The notes: generated by a model not told the origin, from the sequence alone. 64,000 nucleotides of DNA from Chitinophagales bacterium (GCA_013299105.1 JAAFJY010000008.1:62001-126000); one strand, 5' to 3'; shown: positions 8,135-17,016, counted from the first letter of the stretch. Made by a program: numbers and translations.

Positions 8135-8333
8135 AAGGAACAGGAAAGAAATAAAGTGGACATCTATGAATTTTGATTAAGCCCTTTACGTGGCAACCTT
8201 ATCGCCAAAATCACGGTCAAAATCATGTTGGAAATCAGTGAAAATCAGTTTTATCAGTTTCATCCGTGTTCCCAACTAGCCTCGCGCAGCGAGGCAACGA
8301 AGATGTCCAATTTATTTAATCTGCGGCCCTAAG
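8135..8333. repeat. Dispersed intergenic repeat, block B, copy 3
   Basis: A full-length copy (about 199 bp) of the block at 5971-6169, including GCCTCGCGCAGCGAGGC at 8279-8295. Its last bases (CTAAG) overlap the stop codon of the minus-strand gene ending at 8329. Just upstream, ATTTGAGCTAAAATA (from about 8110) also occurs ahead of bioB near 2768. Confidence 0.8.
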
Positions 8334-9372
8334 ACGGATCTTTGCCCCCTGATAAAAACTCTTGGTAAGTTTTCAACTCGCCCCATTGGCCGTTGGCGGC
8401 CAATTCGGCTTGTTTGGGCCAGGTATCGGGCTTGGCGAGGCGGTAAGCATCTCCAGCTTGGTCCAGGATACCTTGCAGACGGTCGACCGGCGCGGCAGCG
8501 AGATCCACCCAAGTCATGATGCCCGCGTTTTTCAGCAATTCTTCGATCTTTGGACCGATGCCTTCTACGATCTTTAGGTCTTCTGGATTGTTGCTGAAGC
8601 CGAGGATTTTCAAAGCCATTTCTTCTACTTTGGCCGGAGTGAGGCCAGTAGCGTTGGTTTTGCCCGTATCCAGGGCTTTTTGGTACTCCACCAGACCAGT
8701 CCAATTGCCCGAAGCTGCCAATTCGGCTTGCTTTGGCCAGGTGCTTGGGTCCATCATTTTGTAAGCAGAGCCTGCCGCTTCCAAAATGGGGCGGATGTCG
8801 TCTGGTGTTTTAGTAGCCAAATCAGCCCAAGTGCTGATGCCATTTTTAGCCAGCAGTTCATTCACTTTTGGCCCGATACCTTCTACGATTTGCAAATTGT
8901 CAGCGGCGAAAATGGTGCCATAAGCGATGCCGCTTGCAGGTTGCAAGTCCGCGCTCATTTCAGGAGCAGGCGCAGCAACCGCAGCCGAGATAGCTGCGGC
9001 TGCTGGGGCGGCTGCTTGCAGTGCTTGTGCCTGCATGACCGCGATTTTTGCCCTCAAACCAGCCACATCGGCATCGGCGTGCATCAATTTATCGTGATAA
9101 GCCTGGCTTTCCTTTTGGCATTCTTCTAGCTTGTATTTGAGGTCCACGTTGGTTTTCTCGTAATCGCTGGCACGGTGTACTGCTTCGTCCAATTGAGCTT
9201 GCAGCGCACCACCATAAGCGCCTGAGCTGCCAACTGCAGTACTTGCCTGGCCACCTTTGCCACGCAAAAGAGAGCCAAATAACCAGCCCAAAATGAAGGG
9301 CAAAATACAGGCCAGCAAAAGCGGCAGCCAGCAATTCATCGGGATGTGTAAAAGCATATTGAGGAGTAACAT
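8329..9372 (-). CDS. Membrane-anchored protein with two helix-hairpin-helix-like repeats
   Basis: A 347-residue protein. Residues 13-35 form one membrane segment, 55-115 a probable coiled coil, 118-140 an Ala/Pro-rich linker, then two repeats at 160-236 and 266-342. Each repeat starts with IVEGIGPK and continues through a TW-DLA segment to PDTWPKQAELAA or a close variant. IVEGIGPK is a helix-hairpin-helix motif of the kind found in proteins described as predicted 5' nuclease-like (COG3743-type); such motifs bind DNA in other proteins, but no nuclease residues are evident. It lies 24 bp behind an OmpA-domain gene. ATG codons 1, 6 and 12 are all possible starts. Its stop codon lies in a dispersed repeat. 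Confidence 0.75.
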   Translation of the reverse strand: MLLLNMLLHIPMNCWLPLLLACILPFILGWLFGSLLRGKGGQASTAVGSSGAYGGALQAQLDEAVHRASDYEKTNVDLKYKLEECQKESQAYHDKLMHADADVAGLRAKIAVMQAQALQAAAPAAAAISAAVAAPAPEMSADLQPASGIAYGTIFAADNLQIVEGIGPKVNELLAKNGISTWADLATKTPDDIRPILEAAGSAYKMMDPSTWPKQAELAASGNWTGLVEYQKALDTGKTNATGLTPAKVEEMALKILGFSNNPEDLKIVEGIGPKIEELLKNAGIMTWVDLAAAPVDRLQGILDQAGDAYRLAKPDTWPKQAELAANGQWGELKTYQEFLSGGKDPS

Positions 9373-9396
9373 GGTAGTCGATTTTGGTTTTGATGC

Positions 9397-10230
9397 TTAT
9401 TTGATGAGCTTGACCTCTACCCGGCGGTTTTCGTGCCGGTTTTCGTCGGTCGTATTCGGGGCCACAGGTTCAGATTCGCCTTTGGAGCTGGTGCTGATTT
9501 GAGTGGATTTCACCCCTAGTTTCATCAGAATGCCCCTAATTTGCATAGCGCGATTTTGGCCTAGCTTGACGTTGTAGGGATCATCGCCTACATTGTCGGT
9601 ATGCCCAGTAAGAGAGATTTTCTCGCCGGATTTGATCACCTTTTTGGCCAAATCCTGGAGGTATTTTTCAACCTTGGGGTCATAATCCTTCTCGGTAGAA
9701 GCGAAGGGAAAACGGATAATTGCCCCATCGGCAACTTCTTCCACCGTTTCAGGGATGATTTTCTTCATCGAAAGCCATCCGAATTCCGAGGCATTGAAAT
9801 AGCCAGAACTTGGCGCGTCGCCGCTGAGTTTGCGAGCGTGAAGCCGGACCCTTTCTTCGGGTCTAGAGGTGAAGAATTGGTCTCGAATTTGCGCTGCACG
9901 GGCCAAGCCCATGTTTTCGTGACCAGCTGGTTTGGGCTCATTTTCGTAGTACAAACCAATGATTTCCAAAATACTGGTGTCACTGTTGCCAGCCATCACC
10001 GAAGTAATCAGAGAATCGAATCCAGGCCCTTGGACTGGCTTCATGTCCTGGGCTTGGAAATTGATGGGGAAACGAGGTCCCAAGCTGTCCATTTGATTTG
10101 GTACAGCAGCGGCACTGGTGTCTTTGGTACCACAGGCTTCGCAAATTTGCCGAGAGCAAAAATTGAGTAAGCCGAAGTAATAAAGCGCCAAGGCCAGCAA
10201 AATAAGGAGTATCCGTGTTGCTGTCGACAT
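9397..10230 (-). CDS. OmpA-domain cell-envelope protein
   Basis: A 277-residue protein with one N-terminal hydrophobic segment (residues 5-20) and a C-terminal OmpA/MotB domain from about residue 180. The peptidoglycan-binding signature is seen as LTGHTDNVGDD, followed by a conserved Arg/Asn-rich segment and ENRRVEVKL at the end. It should anchor the envelope to peptidoglycan. The middle part (residues 45-160) is not recognised. It precedes the helix-hairpin-helix membrane protein by 24 bp on the same strand, so the two are probably one transcript and may act together. Confidence 0.82.
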   Translation of the reverse strand: MSTATRILLILLALALYYFGLLNFCSRQICEACGTKDTSAAAVPNQMDSLGPRFPINFQAQDMKPVQGPGFDSLITSVMAGNSDTSILEIIGLYYENEPKPAGHENMGLARAAQIRDQFFTSRPEERVRLHARKLSGDAPSSGYFNASEFGWLSMKKIIPETVEEVADGAIIRFPFASTEKDYDPKVEKYLQDLAKKVIKSGEKISLTGHTDNVGDDPYNVKLGQNRAMQIRGILMKLGVKSTQISTSSKGESEPVAPNTTDENRHENRRVEVKLIK

Positions 10231-10457
10231 AGGCTAACGGGTTATCGTGATGCGATTAGATGCGATTAAATCCAGGTCCAATATGCTCTAGGGAAGGGAT
10301 GGTTCTACAAAACCAGTCGGAATGATGTGTGATAAGTTGCCTAAAAATAATATTTTATGCGGTCAAACAAGTATTCTACACAATATTTTTTTGTAATTTT
10401 TTTGAACGCTTACTGCGGAGGGCTTCAAAAAATAAAAACAACGTATTTTCGAGTCCC

Positions 10458-11864
10458 CTACAAGCCTGCTTCTTTGCCTTTTTCTAGCATATAAGCAAAG
10501 GCTGCTTCGTACTCATTGGGAATGATGCCTTCCAAAATGGCTTCGCGAACCGCGTTTTTAATGATGCCAACTTGAGATGAAGGTTCCAACTTGAAGGTTT
10601 CCATGATGATTTCGCCCGTGATTGGTGGCTGCCAGTTGCGCAAGTGGTCACGGGCTTCTACGGCCTCTAGGCGTTCCCTCACGAGCTCATAGTTTTCGAG
10701 GTAGCGCTTGACCTTAGTGGGGTTCTTTGAGGTAATATCGGCTTCACAAAGCAACATCAGGTCTTCCAGGTCCTCGTCCGCATCTACCAATAAGCGGCGC
10801 ATGGCCGAATCGGTAATTTCCTCTTTGGTCAGGCTGATTGGGCGCAAATGCAGGCGAACCAGCTTTTGCACATACTTCATTTTGTGGTCTGTTGGCAGTT
10901 TCAGCCTGCGGAAAATGTTAGGTACCATGTTGGCCCCCAGTACCTCGTGGCCATGAAAAGTCCAGCCGTGTTCCGGCTCAAAGCGCTTGGTTGGTGGTTT
11001 GGCAATGTCGTGCATGATGGCTGCCCAACGCAACCAGAGATCATCTGTTTTTTTGCTGAGGTTATCCAACACTTCCAGCGTATGGTAAAAATTATCCTTG
11101 TGGGCACGGCCATTTTTCACTTCGACCCCTTGCAAGGCGGCCATCTCTGGAAAAATCAGCTTGAGTAAACCTGTATCGAACAAATGCTTGAATCCGATAG
11201 AGGGCTTGGGCGAAAGGATGATTTTGTTCAACTCGGTCGCAATGCGCTCTTGTGATATTATTTTGATGCGGTCTTTGTACTTCCCAATGGCTTGGAAAGT
11301 AGTAGCTTCGATGCTGAAATCCAACTGACAGGCAAACCGAATGGCCCGCAACATCCGCAGGGGGTCGTCTGAAAAAGTTTTGCCAGGCTCTAAAGGCGTG
11401 CGAATGATTTTGCTTTCGAGATCCCTTAAGCCATTGAAAGGGTCAATGATGCGGCCAAAGTCTTCGTCTTTGAGACTTACCGCAAGGGCGTTGATCGTAA
11501 AATCACGGCGATTTTGATCGTCTTCAAGGCTGCCTTCTTCCACTGCGGGTTTGCGAGAGTCGTGGCGATAAGATTCTTTACGGGCACCTACGAACTCAAT
11601 TTCGAGGTCACCGTGCTTCAACATGGCCGTGCCGAAACGACGAAAAACAGTTACCCTAGGAATGGGATGTAACTCATAAGCCACCTTTTCAGCCAGATCG
11701 ACACCACTGCCAATGCAAACCACGTCTAAATCCTTGGATGGCCTTGCCAAAAGCCGATCACGGACATACCCACCCACTACGTAAGCAGGTACATCCATTC
11801 CTTTGGCCACTCGGCTGACGAGTTCCAATATTTTCCGTTCCTTGTCCTCGATCTTAAATACCAC
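10458..11864 (-). CDS. cca: CCA-adding tRNA nucleotidyltransferase / poly(A) polymerase family
   Basis: A 468-residue protein. The head has GGYVRDRLL (residues 31-39) and the metal-binding DLD (D45, D47) of class II nucleotidyltransferases, then RRDFTINALA and DPLRMLRAIRFACQLDF, the nucleotide-specificity region. A C-terminal HD domain (MHDIAKP near residue 285) suggests an additional phosphohydrolase activity. It should add or repair the 3' CCA end of tRNAs; poly(A) polymerase activity cannot be excluded by sequence. It lies 20 bp behind dusB on the same strand, making a two-gene tRNA-modification operon. Confidence 0.92.
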   Translation of the reverse strand: MVFKIEDKERKILELVSRVAKGMDVPAYVVGGYVRDRLLARPSKDLDVVCIGSGVDLAEKVAYELHPIPRVTVFRRFGTAMLKHGDLEIEFVGARKESYRHDSRKPAVEEGSLEDDQNRRDFTINALAVSLKDEDFGRIIDPFNGLRDLESKIIRTPLEPGKTFSDDPLRMLRAIRFACQLDFSIEATTFQAIGKYKDRIKIISQERIATELNKIILSPKPSIGFKHLFDTGLLKLIFPEMAALQGVEVKNGRAHKDNFYHTLEVLDNLSKKTDDLWLRWAAIMHDIAKPPTKRFEPEHGWTFHGHEVLGANMVPNIFRRLKLPTDHKMKYVQKLVRLHLRPISLTKEEITDSAMRRLLVDADEDLEDLMLLCEADITSKNPTKVKRYLENYELVRERLEAVEARDHLRNWQPPITGEIIMETFKLEPSSQVGIIKNAVREAILEGIIPNEYEAAFAYMLEKGKEAGL

Positions 11865-11884
11865 GGTAAGGCTAATAGCAGGTG

Positions 11885-12886
11885 TTAGTAAGCAGGCTCC
11901 AATTCGGTTTCTCCGTAAGCCATTTCGATTTGGTAAAGCACCTCAAAAAGGTCATCTGGGTTTTCCAGGCTCACCAATTGGCTGCGAAATTCTTTGATAT
12001 TTGGAAAACCTCGGAAATAATTGGTGTAGTGGCGGCGCATTTCAACCACGCCCACCTTTTCTCCTTTCCACTCAATTGAATGTTGCAAATGCTGTTTGAC
12101 CGCTTCTACCCTTTCGTTTACGCTGGGAGGAGCCAGTAATTCACCAGTTTCAAAATAATGCTTGATTTCGCGGAAAATCCAGGGGTAACCAATGCTGGCG
12201 CGGCCAATCATGATGCCATCCACATTGTACTTTTGGCGGTATTCCAAGGCTTTTTGCGGCGAATCTACGTCACCATTGCCAAAGACCGGGATTTTTAGGC
12301 GTGGGTTGGCTTTGACTTTATTGATCCATTCCCAATCGGCCTCCCCCTTGTACATTTGGGCGCGGGTTCGGGCGTGAATGGTCAACGCCTTGATGCCAAC
12401 GTCTTGCAGGCGTTCAGCAACTTCTTCGATGAAAATGGTGCTGTGGTCCCAACCCAAGCGGGTTTTGACCGTCACGGGCAAGTTGGTGGAATCCACAACT
12501 GCCTTGGTGAGCTCCACCATTTTTTTGACGTCGCGCAGGATGCCTGCCCCTGCCATTTTACACACCACTTTTTGTACCGGACAACCATAATTGATGTCCA
12601 ATACTTCGGGCTGGGCGGCTTCTACAATTTCAGCCGCTTTCATCATTGAATCCAGTTCAGCGCCGAAAATTTGCACCCCAATAGGCCGCTCGTAATCGTA
12701 AATATCCAGCTTCTGTAAACTTTTTTCAGCATCACGGATCAGACCTTCCACGGAGATAAACTCGGTGTACATCATGTCTGCCCCATGTTTTTTGCACAAG
12801 GCCCGGAATGGCGGATCACTCACATCCTCCATGGGTGCCAGCAAAAGTGGGAAGGCTCCTAGCTCAACATTTTCGATTTTTACCAT
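11885..12886 (-). CDS. dusB: tRNA-dihydrouridine synthase (DusB-like)
   Basis: FMN-dependent reduction of uridine to dihydrouridine in tRNA. A 333-residue TIM-barrel protein. It has LLLAPMEDVSDPPFR near the N-terminus (FMN binding), the active-site loop DINYGCPVQKV with catalytic C102, KTRLGWD, the TIHART segment and MIGRASIGYPW for phosphate binding. First gene of an operon with cca. Its leader carries a perfect 17-bp inverted repeat (12905-12952) that ends 18 bp before the start codon, so translation or transcription may be controlled there. Confidence 0.93.
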   Translation of the reverse strand: MVKIENVELGAFPLLLAPMEDVSDPPFRALCKKHGADMMYTEFISVEGLIRDAEKSLQKLDIYDYERPIGVQIFGAELDSMMKAAEIVEAAQPEVLDINYGCPVQKVVCKMAGAGILRDVKKMVELTKAVVDSTNLPVTVKTRLGWDHSTIFIEEVAERLQDVGIKALTIHARTRAQMYKGEADWEWINKVKANPRLKIPVFGNGDVDSPQKALEYRQKYNVDGIMIGRASIGYPWIFREIKHYFETGELLAPPSVNERVEAVKQHLQHSIEWKGEKVGVVEMRRHYTNYFRGFPNIKEFRSQLVSLENPDDLFEVLYQIEMAYGETELEPAY

Positions 12887-12904
12887 AGCTGCATGATACC
12901 GCGT

Positions 12905-12952
12905 GCTGCCTTGTTTTGTGCATTGCTAAATTGATTTGCACAAAACAAGGCA
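12905..12952. promoter_or_regulatory. Large perfect inverted repeat in the dusB leader
   Basis: CTGCCTTGTTTTGTGCA (12905-12921) is the exact reverse complement of TGCACAAAACAAGGCAG (12936-12952), with a 14-nt spacer. It lies between the dusB start codon and a candidate minus-strand -7 box (12975), so it would form a stable hairpin in the dusB leader RNA. It is not followed by a T-run, so a simple terminator is unlikely. It could be an operator, a leader structure, or the trace of a small mobile element. Confidence 0.7.
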
Positions 12953-12974
12953 GTACAAACTATAAAATAACGCG

Positions 12975-12982
12975 CAAAAATA
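12975..12982 (-). promoter_or_regulatory. Candidate -7 box for dusB-cca
   Basis: On the minus strand the bases read TATTTTTG, fitting TAnnTTTG, 88 bp ahead of the dusB ATG. The inverted repeat lies between this box and the gene. Confidence 0.35.
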
Positions 12983-13070
12983 CAGTAGAATTGGGACAAG
13001 CGCAAGTAAAGTGCCTACTTCCCTATCCTATTTGGCAAACTCAGCTTATTTTCGCGCCAAAATAGAAGAC

Positions 13071-13454
13071 ATGCAGCTCAATAAAGTGGTATACGTAGCC
13101 TTGTTCCTGGCAATGGGCCTGATGGTGGCTTGTTCAAAATTCAAGCAACGCGACATCGTGGGCAATTGGGAAGGAGCGCTCATCACCCAAGGTGAGGACA
13201 CTTTGAAGATTGATCCTAAAATCCTAAAATTTTCCTTTGACAAAAACAAGAAGTATAAATTTGAAGGCACCCTGCTGCACAAAGAAGCTGGCGACTATTC
13301 GGTGTACAACAAATACCTCTTCACGACTGATCGTTTGGCCGAAAAACCGGAAGAGAAAGCAGTAGAAATTTTGGTTCTGAGTGCAGATTCATTGCACCTG
13401 CGCATGAATGATGGGGGTAATGAACGGGTATTGAAGTTGAAGCGGAAGAAGTAA
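13071..13454 (+). CDS. Small lipoprotein of unknown function
   Basis: A 127-residue protein starting at the ATG at 13071, which opens a lipoprotein signal peptide ending in the lipobox LMVAC. The mature part (about 105 residues) has IVGNWEGAL and later SLHLRMNDGG, a beta-rich lipocalin-like pattern seen in many short Bacteroidota lipoproteins. A longer frame from 13011 would bury the signal peptide and is unlikely. It is transcribed divergently from dusB. Function unknown. Confidence 0.75.
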   Translation: MQLNKVVYVALFLAMGLMVACSKFKQRDIVGNWEGALITQGEDTLKIDPKILKFSFDKNKKYKFEGTLLHKEAGDYSVYNKYLFTTDRLAEKPEEKAVEILVLSADSLHLRMNDGGNERVLKLKRKK

Positions 13455-13471
13455 GCTACAACAAACCCGCC

Positions 13472-14848
13472 TCACTTCCGCTTTGGGTCCACCGTCACTT
13501 TAAGGTTCCCGTTGATGTCCAGCCCAATGAAAAACCCACCTGGAGTCAGTTGCAATTGACCAATTTTCAGGTTATTCACCTTGCTGTCTACTTTCAATCC
13601 GCCACCTATTTTGAAGTTATTGAGCTCGGATTGCAGCATGTTTTTCATTTCTTCCAGGTTGTAGCCCAATAAGAAGTTCATGTTGTCTTGAATGCGGTTT
13701 TTAATGGTTGATTTGAGCAGCCAAGCCCCACCTTTTGCCAAAAAGCTCTTGGTTTCCAGGGTAAAATCGAGGTTATTGACCTTGATTTTGTTGGTATTTT
13801 GATCCAATTCGGGCGTTCCACTCAGGTAGATGCTGCCATTGTAACTGCCAGAGAGGCGGGTATTGACTATGACTTTTCCGTTTTGACCAAACAATTTGAG
13901 GTCTTCCACTGTCACTTTGCGCTTGCCGGAGGAGTAGGTTTCGCCCACGACTTGTGCTTTGGCGATGCGCTCGGCTTCTTCCCAGGCTACGGTGGTGTTG
14001 ATGCTCAGGTCGATGCCGGGTTCAAGGGGGCCAAAAAGGGTCAGTGGCGGCAGTTTCTCACTTTCATTTACTTCAGGGCGTGGGCCAACGCTGACCATAG
14101 GTTTAGCTTCAATGGCAATTGTAGTGTTTATTGTGTTGTTTTGCACGCCAACCGGAGTCATACCGATGCTGGTAGGGTTGAACACCATCCAAGCGCTGTA
14201 TTCAGGTGAAACAAGGATGGGCTGAAACAATACATCCCAAGTATCGCTCACTACTCGGCTCAAACCCAGGTAATCGTGCAGAATATCGTCAATTTCTCGA
14301 CCCAGCGATTTTTTGGTGTTCTTTAATACCGCATCAACCAAGTAGCCCACTGGCAAGTTGATTCCTCCCACTTGCAAAACTGGTTTTCTCAGCCAACGGT
14401 GGCTAACGATCTCGGTTTTCGTCACTACTTTCCAATCTGGCTGGATGAGGTATTCACTGCGCAGGTCCACCGCTATGTCGCCCTTGGCGTCCATGATTCC
14501 TAAGATGCCTGCATTGTATTGAATTTTCAAAGCGAGGGGCAAGGAGTAAGAAATAGACTTGTTGTCTGCTTTGAATAGAATGCGATCTAGTTTAGTGGCC
14601 TGTAATTTGAGGTTGTCTCCGTCTTCAAAACTTTGGTCATTGAACAAAACGCCTTGTAGTTCTTGGTTAAGTGTATTCTCCAAGTCAGCAATGTTCAATT
14701 GCACAGGGATGTGAAACAAAGAGCGTTTCTCTTCAGGCGCAGCCGGGTAAGCTTCCATTGGGGCAGCAAGTTTTTTTTGACTTTGACAAGCGGTAAAACA
14801 GCAAAGGATAACCAAGATAGCGGTGAATCCACGGGAGTTAAAAGACAT
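13472..14848 (-). CDS. DUF4403-type lipoprotein
   Basis: A 458-residue protein. The ATG at 14848 begins a signal peptide with lipobox CFTAC. Features: FHIPVQLNIADLENTLNQE near the mature N-terminus, a long beta-rich body with AWMVFNPTSIGMTPV, and GSIYLSGTPELDQ towards the C-terminus; this pattern matches my memory of the DUF4403 family, which has a lipid- or tube-like (SMP-like) beta fold. Role unknown; an envelope lipid-binding function is only inference. It is convergent with the small lipoprotein at 13071-13454 (17 bp gap) and divergent from the PDZ protein. Confidence 0.72.
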   Translation of the reverse strand: MSFNSRGFTAILVILCCFTACQSQKKLAAPMEAYPAAPEEKRSLFHIPVQLNIADLENTLNQELQGVLFNDQSFEDGDNLKLQATKLDRILFKADNKSISYSLPLALKIQYNAGILGIMDAKGDIAVDLRSEYLIQPDWKVVTKTEIVSHRWLRKPVLQVGGINLPVGYLVDAVLKNTKKSLGREIDDILHDYLGLSRVVSDTWDVLFQPILVSPEYSAWMVFNPTSIGMTPVGVQNNTINTTIAIEAKPMVSVGPRPEVNESEKLPPLTLFGPLEPGIDLSINTTVAWEEAERIAKAQVVGETYSSGKRKVTVEDLKLFGQNGKVIVNTRLSGSYNGSIYLSGTPELDQNTNKIKVNNLDFTLETKSFLAKGGAWLLKSTIKNRIQDNMNFLLGYNLEEMKNMLQSELNNFKIGGGLKVDSKVNNLKIGQLQLTPGGFFIGLDINGNLKVTVDPKRK

Positions 14849-14962
14849 ATAGAGGTTATTTGGGTTCAAAGTTAACATGCTGTACATGAAGTTGTGAAAA
14901 AAATTTCTTCACCATGCAACCTTGCAAAGAAGGATATGTCATTGAGGCAAAACGAGACTTGT

Positions 14963-16807
14963 ATGAAACGTTTATTGATTTACCTACAACTTTTTTTTCT
15001 CCCCCTTTTGCTACCCATAATGCCAGTTTCGGCCAAAGTTACAACTGGCCTGAAATTACCTGATCGTGCTTATCTCGGTGTTCAGACTGAAGAAATCAGT
15101 GACCGCAAAGCTGAATTGATTGGGGCCAAACATCCTTATGGCTCATACATCACTAAGGTCATTGCGGGCTCTGCGGCTGAAAAAGCGGGACTGAAAGCAC
15201 TGGATTATATTGTTGGCATTGACCAGCACAAAATGGATGAAGACACCAATTTGCACGATCTACTCAGCATTTATGAACCAGGCGCAAAAGCTACCATCCA
15301 CTACTACCGCAATGGGCAGGAAATGCACAGCGAAGTAATATTTATGGATGAAAACCAATTAGAAGATGATGAAGATAGCAATGCTTTTTTAGGCGTCGAC
15401 AATGAAGATGACGATGAAGACGCCGTAGGCATCCGCGTTTCGGTTTCAGAAGGTAGTAGCGCAGATAAGATGGGCTTAAAAGACGATGACATCATCACCG
15501 CCATGAACGGACGCACGGTCATTGACTGGACCGATCTCAAGGCGGTGATTGGTGCCATGAAACCCGGCGATCAACTTGAACTCCAAGTCCGTCGCAACAA
15601 TGAAACCCTCAACTTGAAAGGCCCGATTGGACACGAAGATGATCGCAGGTATGAATCTTACAGCCGCTGGGACAACTGGGATGGCCCAAGGGCTTTACGT
15701 TCTCTCCGTGGCTTGAATTTTGACATGGATTGGGATCGCAGCCAAAACAGCAGCAGTGCTTTTTTGGGCATCACTTTGGGCAGCATGTCGCGAGAAAAAG
15801 CCAAAAAAATGGGATTTACTAACCATTATGGCAGTTATGTAGCTTCAGTTTATGAAAACTCTGGGGCTCAAAAGGCAGGCATTCAACCCCTTGATTATAT
15901 CTATGGCATTGACGAGTACCGCGTTGGTGAAGATCAAAACATCTATTTCATCCTAAGCAAGTACAAGGTTGGACAAAAAGTAAATGTTCACCTGATCCGC
16001 AAGGGGCAAGACAAAACCATTGCCCTGACTTTTGTTCCTAAAAGCGATACGCGCACTTATGAAGGGTACGATGAGTGTGACAAAGCTTTCTTGGGCGTGC
16101 AACAGTCCCACGACAACTACGGCTCTAAAGGCTTAGAAGTAGACGTTATTTCCAATACTACCGCTGATGAACTAGGGCTAGAAGACGGCGATGAAATCCT
16201 AAGTATCAATGGCTATCAAATTGTGGATTGGAGCGATTTGACTGGCGCTTTGCGTTTGGTGAAAGCCAAAAGCAATGTTACGGTGGAGTTTTTGCACGAT
16301 GGCAAAAAAATGAGTGCCACCAAAGCCATCAAGTCCCCTTGCGACCGCGAGCGTGAAACCCGCTCCTCCTCTTGGTTTGACGAGCGTAGGGAATCAATTA
16401 CCAGGAGCTATCCTACCCGCGAAAAATCAGCTTCTGCACCTACACCACGCCTCAACCCCAGCACCACCAAAATGAGCCTTAACGAAATCAGCAGTGATGA
16501 CCTAGAACGACTGGGTAGCAAGGGCCTCAATACCCAGGGCATGGGAGCCCTAAAACTCGATGGTTTTTCGCTTTCGATCAACAGCGAGGGATTAAAGGTC
16601 AGGTTCAAACTGAATGAGAAAGGAGACACCGAAGTCAAATTGTACAACAGTAGTGGCCGTGTCATTTATGAATACGACCTGGGTAATTTTAGTGGCGATT
16701 TTTCAGACGATATCGATGTGTTAAAAAATGGTGCTGGCACTTATTTCTTGGTCATTCGACATGGAGAAAAAAAAGTAGGCCGCAAAATCACCTTGCAAGC
16801 CGATTGA
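14963..16807 (+). CDS. Secreted protein with four PDZ domains and a T9SS-like tail
   Basis: A 614-residue protein from the ATG at 14963, which begins a signal peptide (MKRLLIY, long Leu run, cleavage after VSA). Four PDZ domains lie at about residues 35-135, 142-225, 265-365 and 374-460. Domains 1 and 3 resemble each other (YGSY, then KAGL/I, then LDYI-GID), and domains 2 and 4 resemble each other (GLKDDDII-MNG versus GLEDGDEILSING), so a two-PDZ module has been duplicated. An acidic linker, a Ser/Arg-rich linker and a C-terminal beta domain (VKLYNSSGRVIYEYDL to TYFLVIRHG) follow; this tail resembles T9SS type A sorting domains. No protease domain is present, so it is a scaffold or binding protein. 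Confidence 0.82.
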   Translation: MKRLLIYLQLFFLPLLLPIMPVSAKVTTGLKLPDRAYLGVQTEEISDRKAELIGAKHPYGSYITKVIAGSAAEKAGLKALDYIVGIDQHKMDEDTNLHDLLSIYEPGAKATIHYYRNGQEMHSEVIFMDENQLEDDEDSNAFLGVDNEDDDEDAVGIRVSVSEGSSADKMGLKDDDIITAMNGRTVIDWTDLKAVIGAMKPGDQLELQVRRNNETLNLKGPIGHEDDRRYESYSRWDNWDGPRALRSLRGLNFDMDWDRSQNSSSAFLGITLGSMSREKAKKMGFTNHYGSYVASVYENSGAQKAGIQPLDYIYGIDEYRVGEDQNIYFILSKYKVGQKVNVHLIRKGQDKTIALTFVPKSDTRTYEGYDECDKAFLGVQQSHDNYGSKGLEVDVISNTTADELGLEDGDEILSINGYQIVDWSDLTGALRLVKAKSNVTVEFLHDGKKMSATKAIKSPCDRERETRSSSWFDERRESITRSYPTREKSASAPTPRLNPSTTKMSLNEISSDDLERLGSKGLNTQGMGALKLDGFSLSINSEGLKVRFKLNEKGDTEVKLYNSSGRVIYEYDLGNFSGDFSDDIDVLKNGAGTYFLVIRHGEKKVGRKITLQAD

Positions 16808-16985
16808 TGCAGGCTTTTCAATACAGTTTTTTAGTTGAAATGACATTTTTTGGGCATCGTGCCTAATTTTAGCACTTTGCTTTTCATCGACCTGTTTTTG
16901 TATTTCGTCGCCGCCAAGGCGCTCTTGTAAGCAACACCCGACTGACAAAGAAACCAACAAGGCGAGATTTTCTCTTGACCAATTT

Positions 16986-17016
16986 GCCGCATCACAACTT
17001 GATGCGGCTTTTTTTA
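16986..17016 (+). terminator. Intrinsic terminator after the PDZ protein
   Basis: GCCGCATC pairs with GATGCGGC around a 7-nt loop and is followed by seven T residues. It lies in the 270-bp gap behind the PDZ gene, in which no other feature was seen. Confidence 0.8.
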
